A stretch of 37,826 nucleotides of DNA, taken from the NCBI GenBank assembly GCA_031291275.1, contig JARLJJ010000359.1, forward strand, positions 1 through 37,826. Direction: 5' to 3'. The first letter of the stretch is position 1. Every line of letters starts with the position of its first letter. Source of the DNA: Formivibrio sp. (GTDB lineage: Bacteria > Pseudomonadota > Gammaproteobacteria > Burkholderiales > Chitinibacteraceae). Positions 17,459 to 26,911 of the stretch are shown here, piece by piece. A program made the translations under genes and the position numbers. Under the pieces are notes generated by a model. It saw nothing but the letters and a program-made list of their open reading frames with translations, did not search any database and was not told the DNA's origin.

Positions 17459-18907
17459 ATGACTTCTGCATTTAACCCGTTAGTAACTGCCCGCCAACAA
17501 ATACTTGAACCGTTTGGCCTGGATGATCAACATCTCGACCAAGTGTTTGGTGTGATGTTTAGCCACGATTTGGATTATGCCGATCTGTATTTTCAGTACT
17601 CGCGCAGCGAGGCATGGAGTCTGGATGAAGGCATAGTCAAGTCTGGCAGCTTTAATATCGATCAAGGCGTGGGCGTGCGGGCTGTTAGCGGTGAAAAAAC
17701 CGCGTTTGCCTATTCTGATGATATCAGTCTGCATGCCTTGATGGAGGCTGCGGGCGTAACCCGTGCGATTGGCCGTCAAGGTGGCAGTGGCAGCGTGCCG
17801 TTGCGCCGTGAAGTGATCGGGCGCGATCTTTATCGGCCTTGCGATCCACTGGCAAGTCTGGATGAATCAGCCAAGGTCGCTTTGCTGGAAAAGCTTGAAA
17901 AGGCCGCACGCGCCCTTGATTCGCGCGTATCGCAAGTGATGGCGAGTCTGGCCAGTGAGTATGAAGTGATCTATGTGGCCCGTCACGATGGGCGCCGTGC
18001 TGCGGATGTTCGACCGCTGGTTAGGTTGTCGATTCAGGTCATTATCGAGGACAACGGTCGGCGTGAACAGGGTAGCGCGGGTGGTGGCGGACGCTTTGAT
18101 TATGCTTGGTTCAGTGATGAAGTAATTCATGGCTATGCGAAGAAAGCGGTCGATCAAGCGATCCTGAATCTTGATGCCCGGCCGGCGCCGGCTGGAGAAA
18201 TGACCGTAGTCTTGGGCAATGGCTGGCCTGGCATTTTGTTGCACGAAGCTATAGGCCATGGGCTGGAAGGCGATTTCAACCGCAAAGGCGCATCCGCTTT
18301 TTCTGGCAGGCTCGGTGAAAAAGTGGGTGCGGGCGGAGTGACGGTCGTGGACGACGGCACGCTGCCAAACCAGCGCGGATCGATCAATATCGATGATGAA
18401 GGTGAGCCGGGTCAGCGCACCGTCTTGATTGAAAACGGCGTACTCAAGGGTTATTTGCAAGATAGTCTGAACGCGCGTTTGATGGGCATGGCGCCAACGG
18501 GCAATGGGCGGCGCGAGAGTTATGCGCACTTGCCTATGCCGCGTATGACCAACACCTTGATGCTGGCGGGCGACAAATCGCCGGAAGAGATTATTGCCTC
18601 CATCGATCGCGGCCTGTATGCCGTGAATTTTGGCGGTGGGCAAGTGGATATCACCAGCGGCAAGTTTGTTTTCTCTGCGGCGGAAGCCTGGTGGGTAGAA
18701 AAAGGGAAATTGCTCTACCCTGTGAAAGGCGCCACGCTGATCGGAAATGGCCCGGATGTACTGACCCGCGTGACGATGATTGGCAATGATCTGGAGCTTG
18801 ATCCTGGCGTGGGCACTTGTGGCAAGGAAGGTCAAAGTGTTCCGGTGGGCGTAGGTCAACCGACGTTGAGAATTGACGGCGGTTTGACTGTAGGTGGAAC
18901 CGGGTAA
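17459..18907 (+). CDS. tldD: TldD, metalloprotease subunit of TldD/TldE
   Basis: A 482-residue protein matching E. coli TldD in length. The catalytic zinc motif HEAIGH lies at residues 262-267, followed by [10 protein letters not shown]. The Gly-rich C-terminal part includes [20 protein letters not shown]. With TldE (PmbA) it forms a heterodimeric protease that degrades unfolded peptides and matures some modified peptides such as microcin B17 and removes the CcdA antitoxin. The start at 17459 (MTSAFNP) is chosen over the in-frame ATG at 17426 because it gives the family N-terminus. The partner gene is not in the window. Confidence 0.96.
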   Translation: MTSAFNPLVTARQQILEPFGLDDQHLDQVFGVMFSHDLDYADLYFQYSRSEAWSLDEGIVKSGSFNIDQGVGVRAVSGEKTAFAYSDDISLHALMEAAGVTRAIGRQGGSGSVPLRREVIGRDLYRPCDPLASLDESAKVALLEKLEKAARALDSRVSQVMASLASEYEVIYVARHDGRRAADVRPLVRLSIQVIIEDNGRREQGSAGGGGRFDYAWFSDEVIHGYAKKAVDQAILNLDARPAPAGEMTVVLGNGWPGILLHEAIGHGLEGDFNRKGASAFSGRLGEKVGAGGVTVVDDGTLPNQRGSINIDDEGEPGQRTVLIENGVLKGYLQDSLNARLMGMAPTGNGRRESYAHLPMPRMTNTLMLAGDKSPEEIIASIDRGLYAVNFGGGQVDITSGKFVFSAAEAWWVEKGKLLYPVKGATLIGNGPDVLTRVTMIGNDLELDPGVGTCGKEGQSVPVGVGQPTLRIDGGLTVGGTG

Positions 18908-19005
18908 TAATGGTTTTTGTCAGCAGGCTTGAAACTTTTCCAATTTAGCTGCATCTTATGTTCTGAACGCAGTGTGCGTTTGGCTGATTCTCAAGGAGAA
19001 CCAAA

Positions 19006-19686
19006 ATGGAATTCAACACCACGACCTACGGCAACGCCGCACTGGCTGCTGACCGAAACCGGGTGTTACGCAATACGTATTTCTTGTTGGCACTGACCAT
19101 GTTGCCGACGGCGGCGGGCGCCTTGCTTGGGGTGTCGATGCACTTTGCCATGACCCCGTGGATGGGACTGCTGGTTTTTCTTGGCGTGAGCTTCGGTTGC
19201 TTTTTTGCCATTGAAAAAACCAAGGAAAGCGCTGCTGGCGTGTTTATCCTGCTGGGATGGACTGGTTTTATGGGCTTGTGGTTATCGCAAATATTGCAAG
19301 TTGCATTGCGGTTTTCCAATGGCGCAGGGCTGATCGGCACGGCGGCAATTGGCACGGCGGCCATTTTCTTTACGCTGTCGACTATTGCGACTGTGACCAA
19401 AAAAGACTTCGGTTTCCTTGGCAATTTCATGTTCGTTGGCTTGGTTATCCTGATTTTGGCCAGTCTGGCAAGTATGTTTTTCCCGATTCCCGGATTGGTT
19501 CTGGCGATTTCGGCAGTCAGCTTGCTGGTGTTTTCAGGCTACATTCTGTATGACGTGAGCCAGATCGTGACTGGAGGGGAAACCAACTATGTCACCGCTA
19601 CACTGCGTCTCTACCTGGATGTTTACAATATCTTCGTGAATTTGCTGAATATTCTGATGATCTTGTCCGGCAATCGCCGCGATTGA
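19006..19686 (+). CDS. Bax inhibitor-1/YccA family membrane protein
   Basis: A 226-residue protein with about seven membrane segments between residues 25 and 222. The Bax-inhibitor-1 signature is in the last third: SGYILYDVSQIVTGGETNYV, then ATLRLYLDVYNIFVNLL. E. coli YccA binds and modulates the FtsH protease; related BsYetJ is a pH-sensitive calcium channel. The N-terminus starts with an YGNAALAADRNRVLRNTY segment typical of the proteobacterial branch. AAGGAG seven bases before the ATG is a strong ribosome site. A terminator follows at 19703. Confidence 0.94.
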   Translation: MEFNTTTYGNAALAADRNRVLRNTYFLLALTMLPTAAGALLGVSMHFAMTPWMGLLVFLGVSFGCFFAIEKTKESAAGVFILLGWTGFMGLWLSQILQVALRFSNGAGLIGTAAIGTAAIFFTLSTIATVTKKDFGFLGNFMFVGLVILILASLASMFFPIPGLVLAISAVSLLVFSGYILYDVSQIVTGGETNYVTATLRLYLDVYNIFVNLLNILMILSGNRRD

Positions 19687-19702
19687 TTGCTTGATGGGAT
19701 AC

Positions 19703-19735
19703 AAAAAACGCCGGTCGTGATGCCGGCGTTTTTTT
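19703..19735. terminator. Bidirectional terminator between the YccA-like gene and xylR
   Basis: A stem of AAAAAACGCCGG with CCGGCGTTTTTT around an 8-base loop. It is flanked by A- and T-runs, so it can stop both the plus-strand YccA-family transcript and the minus-strand xylR transcript. Confidence 0.88.
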
Positions 19736-19751
19736 ATGGGTCATCGGGTAG

Positions 19752-20939
19752 TCAGGGAGCAGAAGTTTTGCAACGGTCCAGATATTCCCGCGGGGTACAA
19801 CCCAGTTCGCGCTTAAAGACGGTGTGCATGTATTGCAGTGAAGTGAATCCACACTTGATGGCAATTTCCCGGCTGGTTAGTTGCTCATTGGCGAGTAAAT
19901 TTTTTGCCATTTCCAGTCGGAATCGAAGAATTTCATCGTGTACGGTGCAATTCCGTTCCCGCTGGAAATAACTTTCCAGCGACGAGCGCGAGATGCCGAC
20001 ATACTCGGCCACTTGTTGTGTCTTGATGCCAAGCGCGGCGAACTGGCGAATGTAATGCATCGCGCGCATCACGTAAGGGCTGGAGAACGACTGGTGCAGG
20101 CTGGATGCCTGAACATTGATTCCGATGGGCGGGACCAGGATGCGGGTGTTGCGGTGTTGAACGTTGTGCAGGCATTCGTGCAACGTTTGTGCTGCGGTCC
20201 AACCGATTTCTTCCGTGCCTTGAATGACGGAACTCAACGGGATTCGTGTCAGCATTCGTGTTAATGGGTCATTATCGATGCCGACAAGGGCGATTTCTTC
20301 CGGCACTGCAATGCCGGCAAGGACGCAAGCCTGCATTACTTGACGGGCACGGGCATCGGTGACCGCAATAATACCCAGCGGCTTGGGCAAGCCTTGCAGC
20401 CAGTTCACTAGCGATTGCAGCGACTCATTCCAATCCCTGGCGCGAGTGGGGTGGCCGCGGTAGATATCACAAGGCGAGCCATTCTCTTCGGATAGACGTC
20501 TAAATGCTTTTTCACGTTCCTGGGCCCAGCGGTTGCGCGGTGATTCCGGCATGCTATACATCGCAAAGCGTGATAGACCAACCTCGATTAAATGGTCGTA
20601 GGCCTGCTTGATCAGGCCAGCGTTATACGTGGCAATGTAGGGAATATCTTTCGGATAGTCTTCATCGTTTTCATAGGAGCTGCCCGCAGCGACGATGGGC
20701 AAACGGTTGAAACGTAAAGCTTCGGCAATATCCGGATCATCAAAGTCTGCAATGATGCCATCGCCTTCCCAGTTGCGGATTTCGTCGGGCCGGCAGCGAA
20801 AATCTTCTTCTAGAAATAAGTCCCATACCACGCGTGTCGAGCTCAAATAGGCGCCGATACCGGCGATGATTTCGCGGTCATAAATCTTGTTGGCATTGAA
20901 CAGTAACGCGATACGGTGACTGGCGGTGTTGTGAGACAT
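19752..20939 (-). CDS. xylR: XylR, xylose-responsive AraC-type activator
   Basis: A 395-residue regulator close in length and layout to E. coli XylR. The N-terminal LacI/periplasmic-binding-like sensor starts SHRIALLFNANKIYDREIIA, contains WEGDGIIADFDD and ends near residue 275. The C-terminal AraC helix-turn-helix (about 290-390) contains VAEYVGISRSSLESYFQRE and REIAIKCGFTSLQYMHTVFK. D-xylose bound by the sensor domain lets the dimer activate the xyl promoters. The start at 20939 is chosen because CAGGAG (20951-20956) precedes it and it gives the family N-terminus; the longer frame from 21017 adds 26 residues without similarity. It is divergent from xylA. Confidence 0.96.
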   Translation of the reverse strand: MSHNTASHRIALLFNANKIYDREIIAGIGAYLSSTRVVWDLFLEEDFRCRPDEIRNWEGDGIIADFDDPDIAEALRFNRLPIVAAGSSYENDEDYPKDIPYIATYNAGLIKQAYDHLIEVGLSRFAMYSMPESPRNRWAQEREKAFRRLSEENGSPCDIYRGHPTRARDWNESLQSLVNWLQGLPKPLGIIAVTDARARQVMQACVLAGIAVPEEIALVGIDNDPLTRMLTRIPLSSVIQGTEEIGWTAAQTLHECLHNVQHRNTRILVPPIGINVQASSLHQSFSSPYVMRAMHYIRQFAALGIKTQQVAEYVGISRSSLESYFQRERNCTVHDEILRFRLEMAKNLLANEQLTSREIAIKCGFTSLQYMHTVFKRELGCTPREYLDRCKTSAP

Positions 20940-21041
20940 CAAATTCAAAACTCCTGAAAGCAACGTGCCTATGGTACGACACTGCGCGTGCTGCCGGTAC
21001 CCGTTGTGAGATGACATTAAGCAGGAAACATTGTCCGGTCT

Positions 21042-21076
21042 GGCATATTTCGTAATTGTTTGCGAATGACTACATC
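21042..21076 (+). promoter_or_regulatory. Candidate XylR operator and promoter of xylA
   Basis: GGCATATTTCGTAATTG (21042-21058) matches 14 of 17 positions of GGCAAATTATGTAATTG upstream of xylB. In both places ACTACAT follows after 10 or 11 bases (21069-21075 here). TACATC could act as a weak -10 with the operator covering a poor -35, as expected for an activator-dependent promoter. The site also overlaps an imperfect 18-bp palindrome TTCG.AA....TT.CGAA (21049-21066). It lies about 60-75 bp before the xylA ATG. Confidence 0.55.
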
Positions 21077-21118
21077 TGGCAGGATGACTGCATCACTTAT
21101 CCGTACTCGAGGTTTGCC

Positions 21119-22438
21119 ATGCAGTCGGTGTTCAATGCATTCAACAAGGTGTCGTTCGAAGGTCTGACATCGCAAAATTCTTTGGCTTTTCACCATTACC
21201 ACCCGGACGAAAAAATACTCGGGAAAAGCATGAAAGAGCATCTACGCATGGCAGTGTGCTATTGGCATACCTTCTGCTGGCCGGGTTCGGATGTGTTTGG
21301 CTCTGGCACTTTTGGCCGGCCCTGGCATCAGGGCACGGATGAAATGCAGATGGCGATGGCCAAAGCGGATGCTGCGTTCGAGTTTTTCAGCAAAATTAAT
21401 TTTCCGTTTTATTGCTTCCACGATATTGATGTTGCCCCGGAAGGGAATTCCATTCGCGAATATGTGAACAATTTTTCTCGCGTGGTCGATTATCTGGGCC
21501 GGAAGCAACAGGATACGGGCGTGAAGTTGTTGTGGGGGACTGCTAATTGCTTCAGTCATCCACGCTATGCCGCAGGCGCGTCAACCAATCCTAACCCGGA
21601 AGTCTTTGCCTGGGCTGCCACGCAGGTTTTCAATGCCATGAATGCCACGCACAAGCTTGGTGGCGAGAATTATGTGTTGTGGGGCGGTCGCGAAGGCTAT
21701 GAAACCTTGCTCAATACCGATCTCAAACGCGAGCGTGCACAGTTTGGGCGCTTCTTGCAGATGGTGGTCGAGCATAAGCACAAGATTGGTTTCTCCGGCA
21801 CGATCCTGATCGAACCCAAGCCGCAAGAACCGACCAAGCACCAGTATGACTACGACACTGCAACGGTATTTGGCTTTCTGCAGCAGTTTGGCTTGGAAAA
21901 GGAGATCAAGGTCAATATCGAGGCCAACCATGCCACGCTGGCCGGGCACTCGTTCCAGCACGAGATTGCCACGGCCGTATCACTCGGCGTGTTTGGCAGC
22001 ATCGATGCCAATCGCGGCGACCCGCAAAACGGCTGGGATACCGACCAGTTCCCCAATAGTGTTGAAGAAATGACGCTGGCGATGTATGAAATCCTCAAAG
22101 GCGGCGGATTTACTACGGGTGGCTTTAATTTCGATGCCAAGGTACGTCGACAAAGCAGTGAGTTGGTTGATCTTTTCCATGGCCATATCGGTGCCGCCGA
22201 TGTGCTGGCGATAGCGCTGAAAAATGCGGCAAAAATGCTCGAAAACGATGTGCTGGCTGATTTGAAAACTAAGCGTTATGCCGGTTGGGATGCCGATTTG
22301 GGTCGTCGGATACTTGCGGGTGAATTAACTCTGGCACAGTTGGCTGAGCATGCTAGTAGTCAGAATCTGGCTCCTGTACATGCCAGTGGTCAGCAGGAAA
22401 GATTGGAAAATATTGTCAACCGAGCTATCTACGGCTGA
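21119..22438 (+). CDS. xylA: D-xylose isomerase
   Basis: A 439-residue enzyme, one residue shorter than E. coli XylA and very similar throughout. It converts D-xylose to D-xylulose using two divalent metals. Visible active-site elements are His101 and Asp104 in [10 protein letters not shown], the Trp of WGGREGYE, Glu in [16 protein letters not shown], and Glu/His in [14 protein letters not shown]. The start at 21119 ([11 protein letters not shown]) matches the E. coli N-terminus and has GAGG six bases upstream; the open frame continues upstream to 21056 but that part overlaps the regulatory region. The terminator at 22481 separates it from xylB. Confidence 0.98.
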   Translation: MQSVFNAFNKVSFEGLTSQNSLAFHHYHPDEKILGKSMKEHLRMAVCYWHTFCWPGSDVFGSGTFGRPWHQGTDEMQMAMAKADAAFEFFSKINFPFYCFHDIDVAPEGNSIREYVNNFSRVVDYLGRKQQDTGVKLLWGTANCFSHPRYAAGASTNPNPEVFAWAATQVFNAMNATHKLGGENYVLWGGREGYETLLNTDLKRERAQFGRFLQMVVEHKHKIGFSGTILIEPKPQEPTKHQYDYDTATVFGFLQQFGLEKEIKVNIEANHATLAGHSFQHEIATAVSLGVFGSIDANRGDPQNGWDTDQFPNSVEEMTLAMYEILKGGGFTTGGFNFDAKVRRQSSELVDLFHGHIGAADVLAIALKNAAKMLENDVLADLKTKRYAGWDADLGRRILAGELTLAQLAEHASSQNLAPVHASGQQERLENIVNRAIYG

Positions 22439-22480
22439 TGTGAATTTTCCCTGAAAACTGAACAATTGAGATTGGATCTT

Positions 22481-22515
22481 TGGCGCGATTTCCAGGCAGG
22501 ATCGCGCCATTTTTT
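22481..22515 (+). terminator. Rho-independent terminator between xylA and xylB
   Basis: Perfect 9-bp stem TGGCGCGAT / ATCGCGCCA with an 11-base loop, followed by TTTTTT. It lies about 40 bp after the xylA stop, so xylB-xylFGH must rely on read-through or on the promoter near 22596-22637. Confidence 0.9.
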
Positions 22516-22595
22516 CAAGCCGATATTGCTGGGTACCAAGGGCGCTTGAAATTTATGCATGAGACTGGGGTCGAGACAAATTCGCATTTGTGCTC

Positions 22596-22634
22596 GGCAA
22601 ATTATGTAATTGATGGCATCATCACTACATTCTG
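22596..22634 (+). promoter_or_regulatory. Candidate XylR operator and promoter of xylB-xylFGH
   Basis: GGCAAATTATGTAATTG (22596-22612) is the second copy of the motif found before xylA. ACTACAT again follows (22624-22630), and TACATT is a possible -10. A CAAATT direct repeat one 21-bp step upstream (near 22577) could be the second half-site of an AraC-type dimer. It lies about 90-110 bp before xylB and after the xylA terminator. Confidence 0.55.
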
Positions 22635-22703
22635 AATCTGTTGTTGTCTCGGTGTAAGTGTTTTCCCTGATAAGCAAAGGTTCTCGAAAAAGGTGCGTTT
22701 CCC

Positions 22704-24173
22704 ATGTTTGTAGGAATCGATCTAGGAACATCCGGACTGAAAGCGATCTTGCTTGATCGCACGAACAAGGTGGTGGTCAGCGTTACCGTACCGCTGGAAA
22801 TTTCGCGACCGCAACCCTTGTGGTCAGAGCAAAATCCGCAAGACTGGTGGCAAGCGCTTGAATCCGCGTTGGATGCGCTGGTGCGAGAGGCGCGTTTGCT
22901 TGGGATTGCGCCCGCTTCTATCGAGGCGATTGGCCTCACCGGTCAAATGCATGGCGCAACACTGCTGGATGCGCAAGGCGAGGTGATTCGCCCGGCTATC
23001 TTGTGGAACGACGGGCGCTCCGCTGCGGAGTGTGTGGCGCTGGAATCGATGGTGCCGCACTCACGCGAGATCACCGGCAACCTGATGATGCCTGGTTTTA
23101 CTGCGCCCAAACTGCTGTGGGTGGCCCGTCATGAACCAGAAATCTTTGCCCGGGTTGCCAAAGTACTCCTCCCAAAGGATTACCTGCGTTTTCGCCTGAG
23201 TGGTGATTACGCAACCGATTTGTCTGATGCCGCTGGCACTCTTTGGCTGGATGTGGCGCGTCGCGACTGGAATCCAGAGTTGCTCGCTGCAACAGGTCTT
23301 TCCCGGCAGCATATGCCCACGCTGTACGAAGGCAATCAGATCACTGGCTGGCTTCAGCCGGAACTGGCATTCCGTTGGGGTATGCAGGTGATCCCCATTG
23401 TCGCTGGTGCCAGTGACAACGCTGCTGGCGCCATTGGCGCAGGCATGATCGCGCCTGGGCAATGCATGTTGTCATTGGGGACTTCTGGCGTCTGTTTCGC
23501 TGTCACGGATGGATTCCTTGCCAACCCCGCTCGTGCCGTCCACAGCTTCTGTCACGCTTTACCTCATACCTGGCACCTGATGTCGGTGATGCTGTCTGCC
23601 GCAAGCTGCCTTGATTTTGCTGCTGATTTGACCGGCTATGCCGATGTGGCAGCCATGCTCGCTGATGCGGAGGCTAAAGGGTGGAAAAAAGAATTACCGT
23701 ATTTCCTGCCTTATCTGACTGGCGAGCGTACCCCGCATAATAATCCGGCAGCAAAAGGCGTTTTCTTTGGTTTGGACGCATCCTGCACTAAAGTGGATTT
23801 GGCGAATGCCACTCTTGAAGGTGTCGGATTGGGCTTGTTGGATGGCATTGATGCATTGCAGTCTACCGGTATGGAATTAGGTGAAATGACCGTAATCGGT
23901 GGTGGCTCGCGCAGTGCGTACTGGTTGCAGATGTTGGCAGATATATTCGGCTGTGCCTTGTATCAGCGCGAAGGCGGGGAGGTCGGCCCTGCGCTCGGAG
24001 CCGCTCGTCTGGCACATTTGGCGCTGGAGCCCAATCACCCTGTTGCCATGATTTGTCCAATCTTGCCGCTCAAGCAGGTTTTTTATCCGTCGACTGAACG
24101 ACACGCATATTTTCGCGATGTCAGGCAGCCGATGTTTCAGGCGGTATACCGCCAATTGCAGTCGTTGTTCTGA
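22704..24173 (+). CDS. xylB: Xylulokinase
   Basis: A 489-residue FGGY-family sugar kinase similar to E. coli XylB along its whole length. It phosphorylates D-xylulose to xylulose 5-phosphate, feeding the pentose phosphate pathway. The N-terminal phosphate loop GIDLGTSG (4-11), the substrate region GQMHGATLLDAQG (80-92), the catalytic Asp238 in AGASDNAAGA and the C-terminal ATP-site GGGSRSAYWLQMLAD are all visible. The ATG at 22704 gives the conserved N-terminus, although the ribosome site (AAAGG, about 12 bases away) is only moderate. xylF follows after 63 bp. Confidence 0.98.
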   Translation: MFVGIDLGTSGLKAILLDRTNKVVVSVTVPLEISRPQPLWSEQNPQDWWQALESALDALVREARLLGIAPASIEAIGLTGQMHGATLLDAQGEVIRPAILWNDGRSAAECVALESMVPHSREITGNLMMPGFTAPKLLWVARHEPEIFARVAKVLLPKDYLRFRLSGDYATDLSDAAGTLWLDVARRDWNPELLAATGLSRQHMPTLYEGNQITGWLQPELAFRWGMQVIPIVAGASDNAAGAIGAGMIAPGQCMLSLGTSGVCFAVTDGFLANPARAVHSFCHALPHTWHLMSVMLSAASCLDFAADLTGYADVAAMLADAEAKGWKKELPYFLPYLTGERTPHNNPAAKGVFFGLDASCTKVDLANATLEGVGLGLLDGIDALQSTGMELGEMTVIGGGSRSAYWLQMLADIFGCALYQREGGEVGPALGAARLAHLALEPNHPVAMICPILPLKQVFYPSTERHAYFRDVRQPMFQAVYRQLQSLF

Positions 24174-24236
24174 TGGTATGTAGGACTATTCGATTCGAAC
24201 AAGGGGTAACCCCCTGTCAATTTGAGGAGTTGGACC

Positions 24237-25247
24237 ATGAAGAGAACGTTGATTTCAACCTTGTTGGCTGCCACCGCACTGGGCGGTGTGATGTTTGCAA
24301 CGCCGGCTTATGCCAGCAAGCAAAAGCCGGTTATTGGCTTCAGTATCGATGACTTGCGGGTGGAGCGGTGGGCGCGTGACCGCGATTACTTTGTAGAAGC
24401 CGCCGGCAAGTTGGGAGCGGAAGTCAATGTACAGTCTGCCGATGCGAATGAACAACGCCAGGTTTCCCAGATTGAAAATCTGATTGCCAAAAAAGTGGAT
24501 GCCATCGTTATTGTGCCGTTTAACTCCAAGGTACTGACCAATACGGTGAAGGAAGCGAGGAAAGCAGGGATCAAGGTTATTTCCTACGACCGCTTGATTC
24601 TCAATGCCGATGTGGATGCCTACATTTCGTTCGATAACGAACGCGTGGGTTCGCTGCAGGCGGAAGGCGTAGTCAAAAAAGTACCGAAGGGAAATTACTA
24701 TCTGCTGGGGGGCTCTCCTACCGATAACAATGCCAAGTTGCTGCGCGCTGGACAGATGAAGGTGCTCAAGCCGTATGTGGACAAGGGCGATATCAAGATT
24801 TTGGGTGACCAGTGGGTGAAAGACTGGAATCCGGAAGAAGCACTGAAAATCATGGAAAACGTGCTGACCAAAAACGCAAACAAGATCGATGCCGTCGTGG
24901 CTTCCAATGACGGTACGGCAGGTGGCGCGATTCAGGCCCTGGCTGCACAAAAATTGGCTGGCAAAGTAGCTATTTCGGGGCAGGATGCCGATCTGGCTGC
25001 GGTGAAACGTGTCATTGAAGGTACGCAGACGCTGACGGTCTACAAGCCCCTCAAGTTGATTGCAACCGAAGCGGCAAAAATGACGGTTCAGTTGGTGAAA
25101 GGTGAAAAACCGAAATTTACCCACAAGCTGGATAACGGGTTTAAGAAAGTCGATTCGCTGTTGCTGACGCCAACAATCATTACCAAGGAAAATGTGGACC
25201 TGCTGGTGAAGGACAACTTCTATACCAAGGAACAGCTCGGCCTGTAG
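24237..25247 (+). CDS. xylF: D-xylose ABC transporter periplasmic binding protein
   Basis: A 336-residue periplasmic binding protein close to E. coli XylF. It has a signal peptide of about 26 residues ending TPAYA, then VIGFSIDDLRVERWARDRDY, the GGSPTDNNAKLLRAGQMKVL hinge region and the VASNDGTAGGAIQAL and SGQDADLAAVKR segments that line the xylose pocket. It delivers xylose to XylGH. The start at 24237 (MKRTLIST) has GAGGAG seven bases upstream; the in-frame ATG at 24222 adds five residues and is less likely. A stable hairpin follows the gene. Confidence 0.97.
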   Translation: MKRTLISTLLAATALGGVMFATPAYASKQKPVIGFSIDDLRVERWARDRDYFVEAAGKLGAEVNVQSADANEQRQVSQIENLIAKKVDAIVIVPFNSKVLTNTVKEARKAGIKVISYDRLILNADVDAYISFDNERVGSLQAEGVVKKVPKGNYYLLGGSPTDNNAKLLRAGQMKVLKPYVDKGDIKILGDQWVKDWNPEEALKIMENVLTKNANKIDAVVASNDGTAGGAIQALAAQKLAGKVAISGQDADLAAVKRVIEGTQTLTVYKPLKLIATEAAKMTVQLVKGEKPKFTHKLDNGFKKVDSLLLTPTIITKENVDLLVKDNFYTKEQLGL

Positions 25248-25281
25248 TCAATAAATAGACGCTGCAAAGGCGTGCAATGTA

Positions 25282-25303
25282 CCCGCAGGCTTCTGCCTGC
25301 GGG
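25282..25303 (+). repeat. Intercistronic hairpin between xylF and xylG
   Basis: A perfect 9-bp GC-rich stem CCCGCAGGC / GCCTGCGGG closed by the tetraloop TTCT, with no T-run after it. It lies 34 bp after xylF and 29 bp before xylG. In sugar importer operons such hairpins protect the binding-protein mRNA from 3' decay or attenuate downstream transcription, so XylF can outnumber XylG/XylH. That role is inferred here. Confidence 0.75.
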
Positions 25304-25332
25304 GGCTGAGTCGTACAGGAGGGAGCCAAATC

Positions 25333-26871
25333 GTGTCCGAATATCTGCTTGAAATGCGGGGTATCGTCAAAGCGTTCTCGGGTGTCAAGGCGCTTGATGG
25401 AATTGATCTTCAAGTGCGCGCAGGTGAGTGTGTTGGGCTGTGCGGCGAAAATGGCGCCGGTAAGTCGACCTTGATGAAGGTGCTGTCAGCGGTCTATCCC
25501 TACGGCGATTGGGAAGGCCAGATCCTTTGGCAAGGCAAGGAACTCAAGGCCAAGTCAATTCGCGAGACTGAAGAAACAGGCATTGTCATCATTCATCAGG
25601 AATTGATGCTGGTTCCGCATCTCTCTGTCACTGAAAACATCTTCCTGGGCAATGAAATTACCACGCTGGGCGGCATCATGAATTACGAGGCGATGCACCA
25701 GCGGGCTCGTGAACTGATGCTTGAGCTCAAAATGCCCGATATCAATGTGGCATTGCCAGTGTCCAACTATGGCGGCGGGCACCAGCAGTTGATTGAAATT
25801 GCCAAGGCGTTGAACAAGAAAGCGAAGCTGCTGATTCTTGATGAACCCACTTCCTCGTTAACGCGGACCGAAATCCGTATTCTGCTCGATATCATTCTGG
25901 AACTGAAAAAGAAGGGTGTGGCCTGCGTGATGATCTCGCACAAGCTGGATGAGATTGCTGCGGTCTGCGACACGATCAGCGTGATTCGCGATGGTATGCA
26001 TATTGGCACCCGGCCGATGGGCGAGTTGTCGGTCGATCAGATTATTACCATGATGGTCGGTCGCGAAATCAAGAATCTGTTCCCGCGCGAAACCCATCCT
26101 ATCGGTGATGTGATATTCGAAGCGCGCAATATGACTTGTTACGACGTGGATAATCCACAGCGCAAGCGAGTCGACGATATTTCATTCGAACTTCGCAAGG
26201 GCGAAATTCTGGGTGTTGCCGGACTGGTGGGTGCCGGGCGTACCGAACTGGTTATGGCGATTTTCGGGTGTTATGCAGGACGGTACGAAGGGGAGGTCTA
26301 TCTCGAAGGCAAGCCGATGCATATTCGGTCTCCCCAGCAAGCGGTGCATGCCGGAATTTGCCTGGTGCCTGAAGATCGCAAACGCCATGGCATCGTTCCT
26401 CTGATGGCCGTGGGTTACAACATCACCCTTTCCGAGATGGAAATGTACAGTCACTGGGGCGTGTTGAATCCGGTTGCCGAAATGAAGGCCATCCAGCAAA
26501 TGATCGACAGCATGCATATCAAAACGGCCACCCCGTTGCTGCCGATCAAGGGGCTTTCCGGCGGTAATCAGCAAAAAGCGGTTGTGGCCAAGATGCTTTT
26601 ACCCAAACCCCTTGTTCTGATTCTGGATGAGCCGACGCGCGGCGTCGATGTCGGAGCCAAGTATGAAATCTATAAGTTGATGTTCGATCTGGTCAAACAG
26701 GGGGTTTCCATCATTATGATCAGCTCGGAATTGCCTGAGGTGCTGGGTATCAGTGATCGTGTGCTGGTCATTAGCGAAGGGCATCTGCGCGGAAACTTCA
26801 TCAACGAGGGGCTGACGCAAGAACAAGTTATGTCGGCGGCAATCGGTCAGGCTGAAGTGCTAGCTGCTTGA
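25333..26871 (+). CDS. xylG: D-xylose ABC transporter ATP-binding protein
   Basis: A 512-residue protein with two fused ABC ATPase domains, as in other sugar (CUT2) importers. Domain 1 has Walker [10 protein letters not shown] (38-46), an atypical signature YGGGHQQ and Walker [11 protein letters not shown]. Domain 2 has a degenerate Walker [10 protein letters not shown], the signature LSGGNQQK and Walker [16 protein letters not shown]. Only one site is therefore fully competent, which is normal for this family. The start is GTG 25333, preceded by AGGAGGG; the product length equals E. coli XylG to within a residue. Confidence 0.97.
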   Translation: MSEYLLEMRGIVKAFSGVKALDGIDLQVRAGECVGLCGENGAGKSTLMKVLSAVYPYGDWEGQILWQGKELKAKSIRETEETGIVIIHQELMLVPHLSVTENIFLGNEITTLGGIMNYEAMHQRARELMLELKMPDINVALPVSNYGGGHQQLIEIAKALNKKAKLLILDEPTSSLTRTEIRILLDIILELKKKGVACVMISHKLDEIAAVCDTISVIRDGMHIGTRPMGELSVDQIITMMVGREIKNLFPRETHPIGDVIFEARNMTCYDVDNPQRKRVDDISFELRKGEILGVAGLVGAGRTELVMAIFGCYAGRYEGEVYLEGKPMHIRSPQQAVHAGICLVPEDRKRHGIVPLMAVGYNITLSEMEMYSHWGVLNPVAEMKAIQQMIDSMHIKTATPLLPIKGLSGGNQQKAVVAKMLLPKPLVLILDEPTRGVDVGAKYEIYKLMFDLVKQGVSIIMISSELPEVLGISDRVLVISEGHLRGNFINEGLTQEQVMSAAIGQAEVLAA

Positions 26872-26911
26872 TTAGCCCGTTGCTTGGTCAATATTTAAAA
26901 GGTGTTTAAAC

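Noticed and set aside
20940..21041. CRP-like half-site TGTGA near 21005 in the xylR-xylA region
   Set aside because: The matching TCACA half is absent at the right spacing, so a CRP site is not supported.
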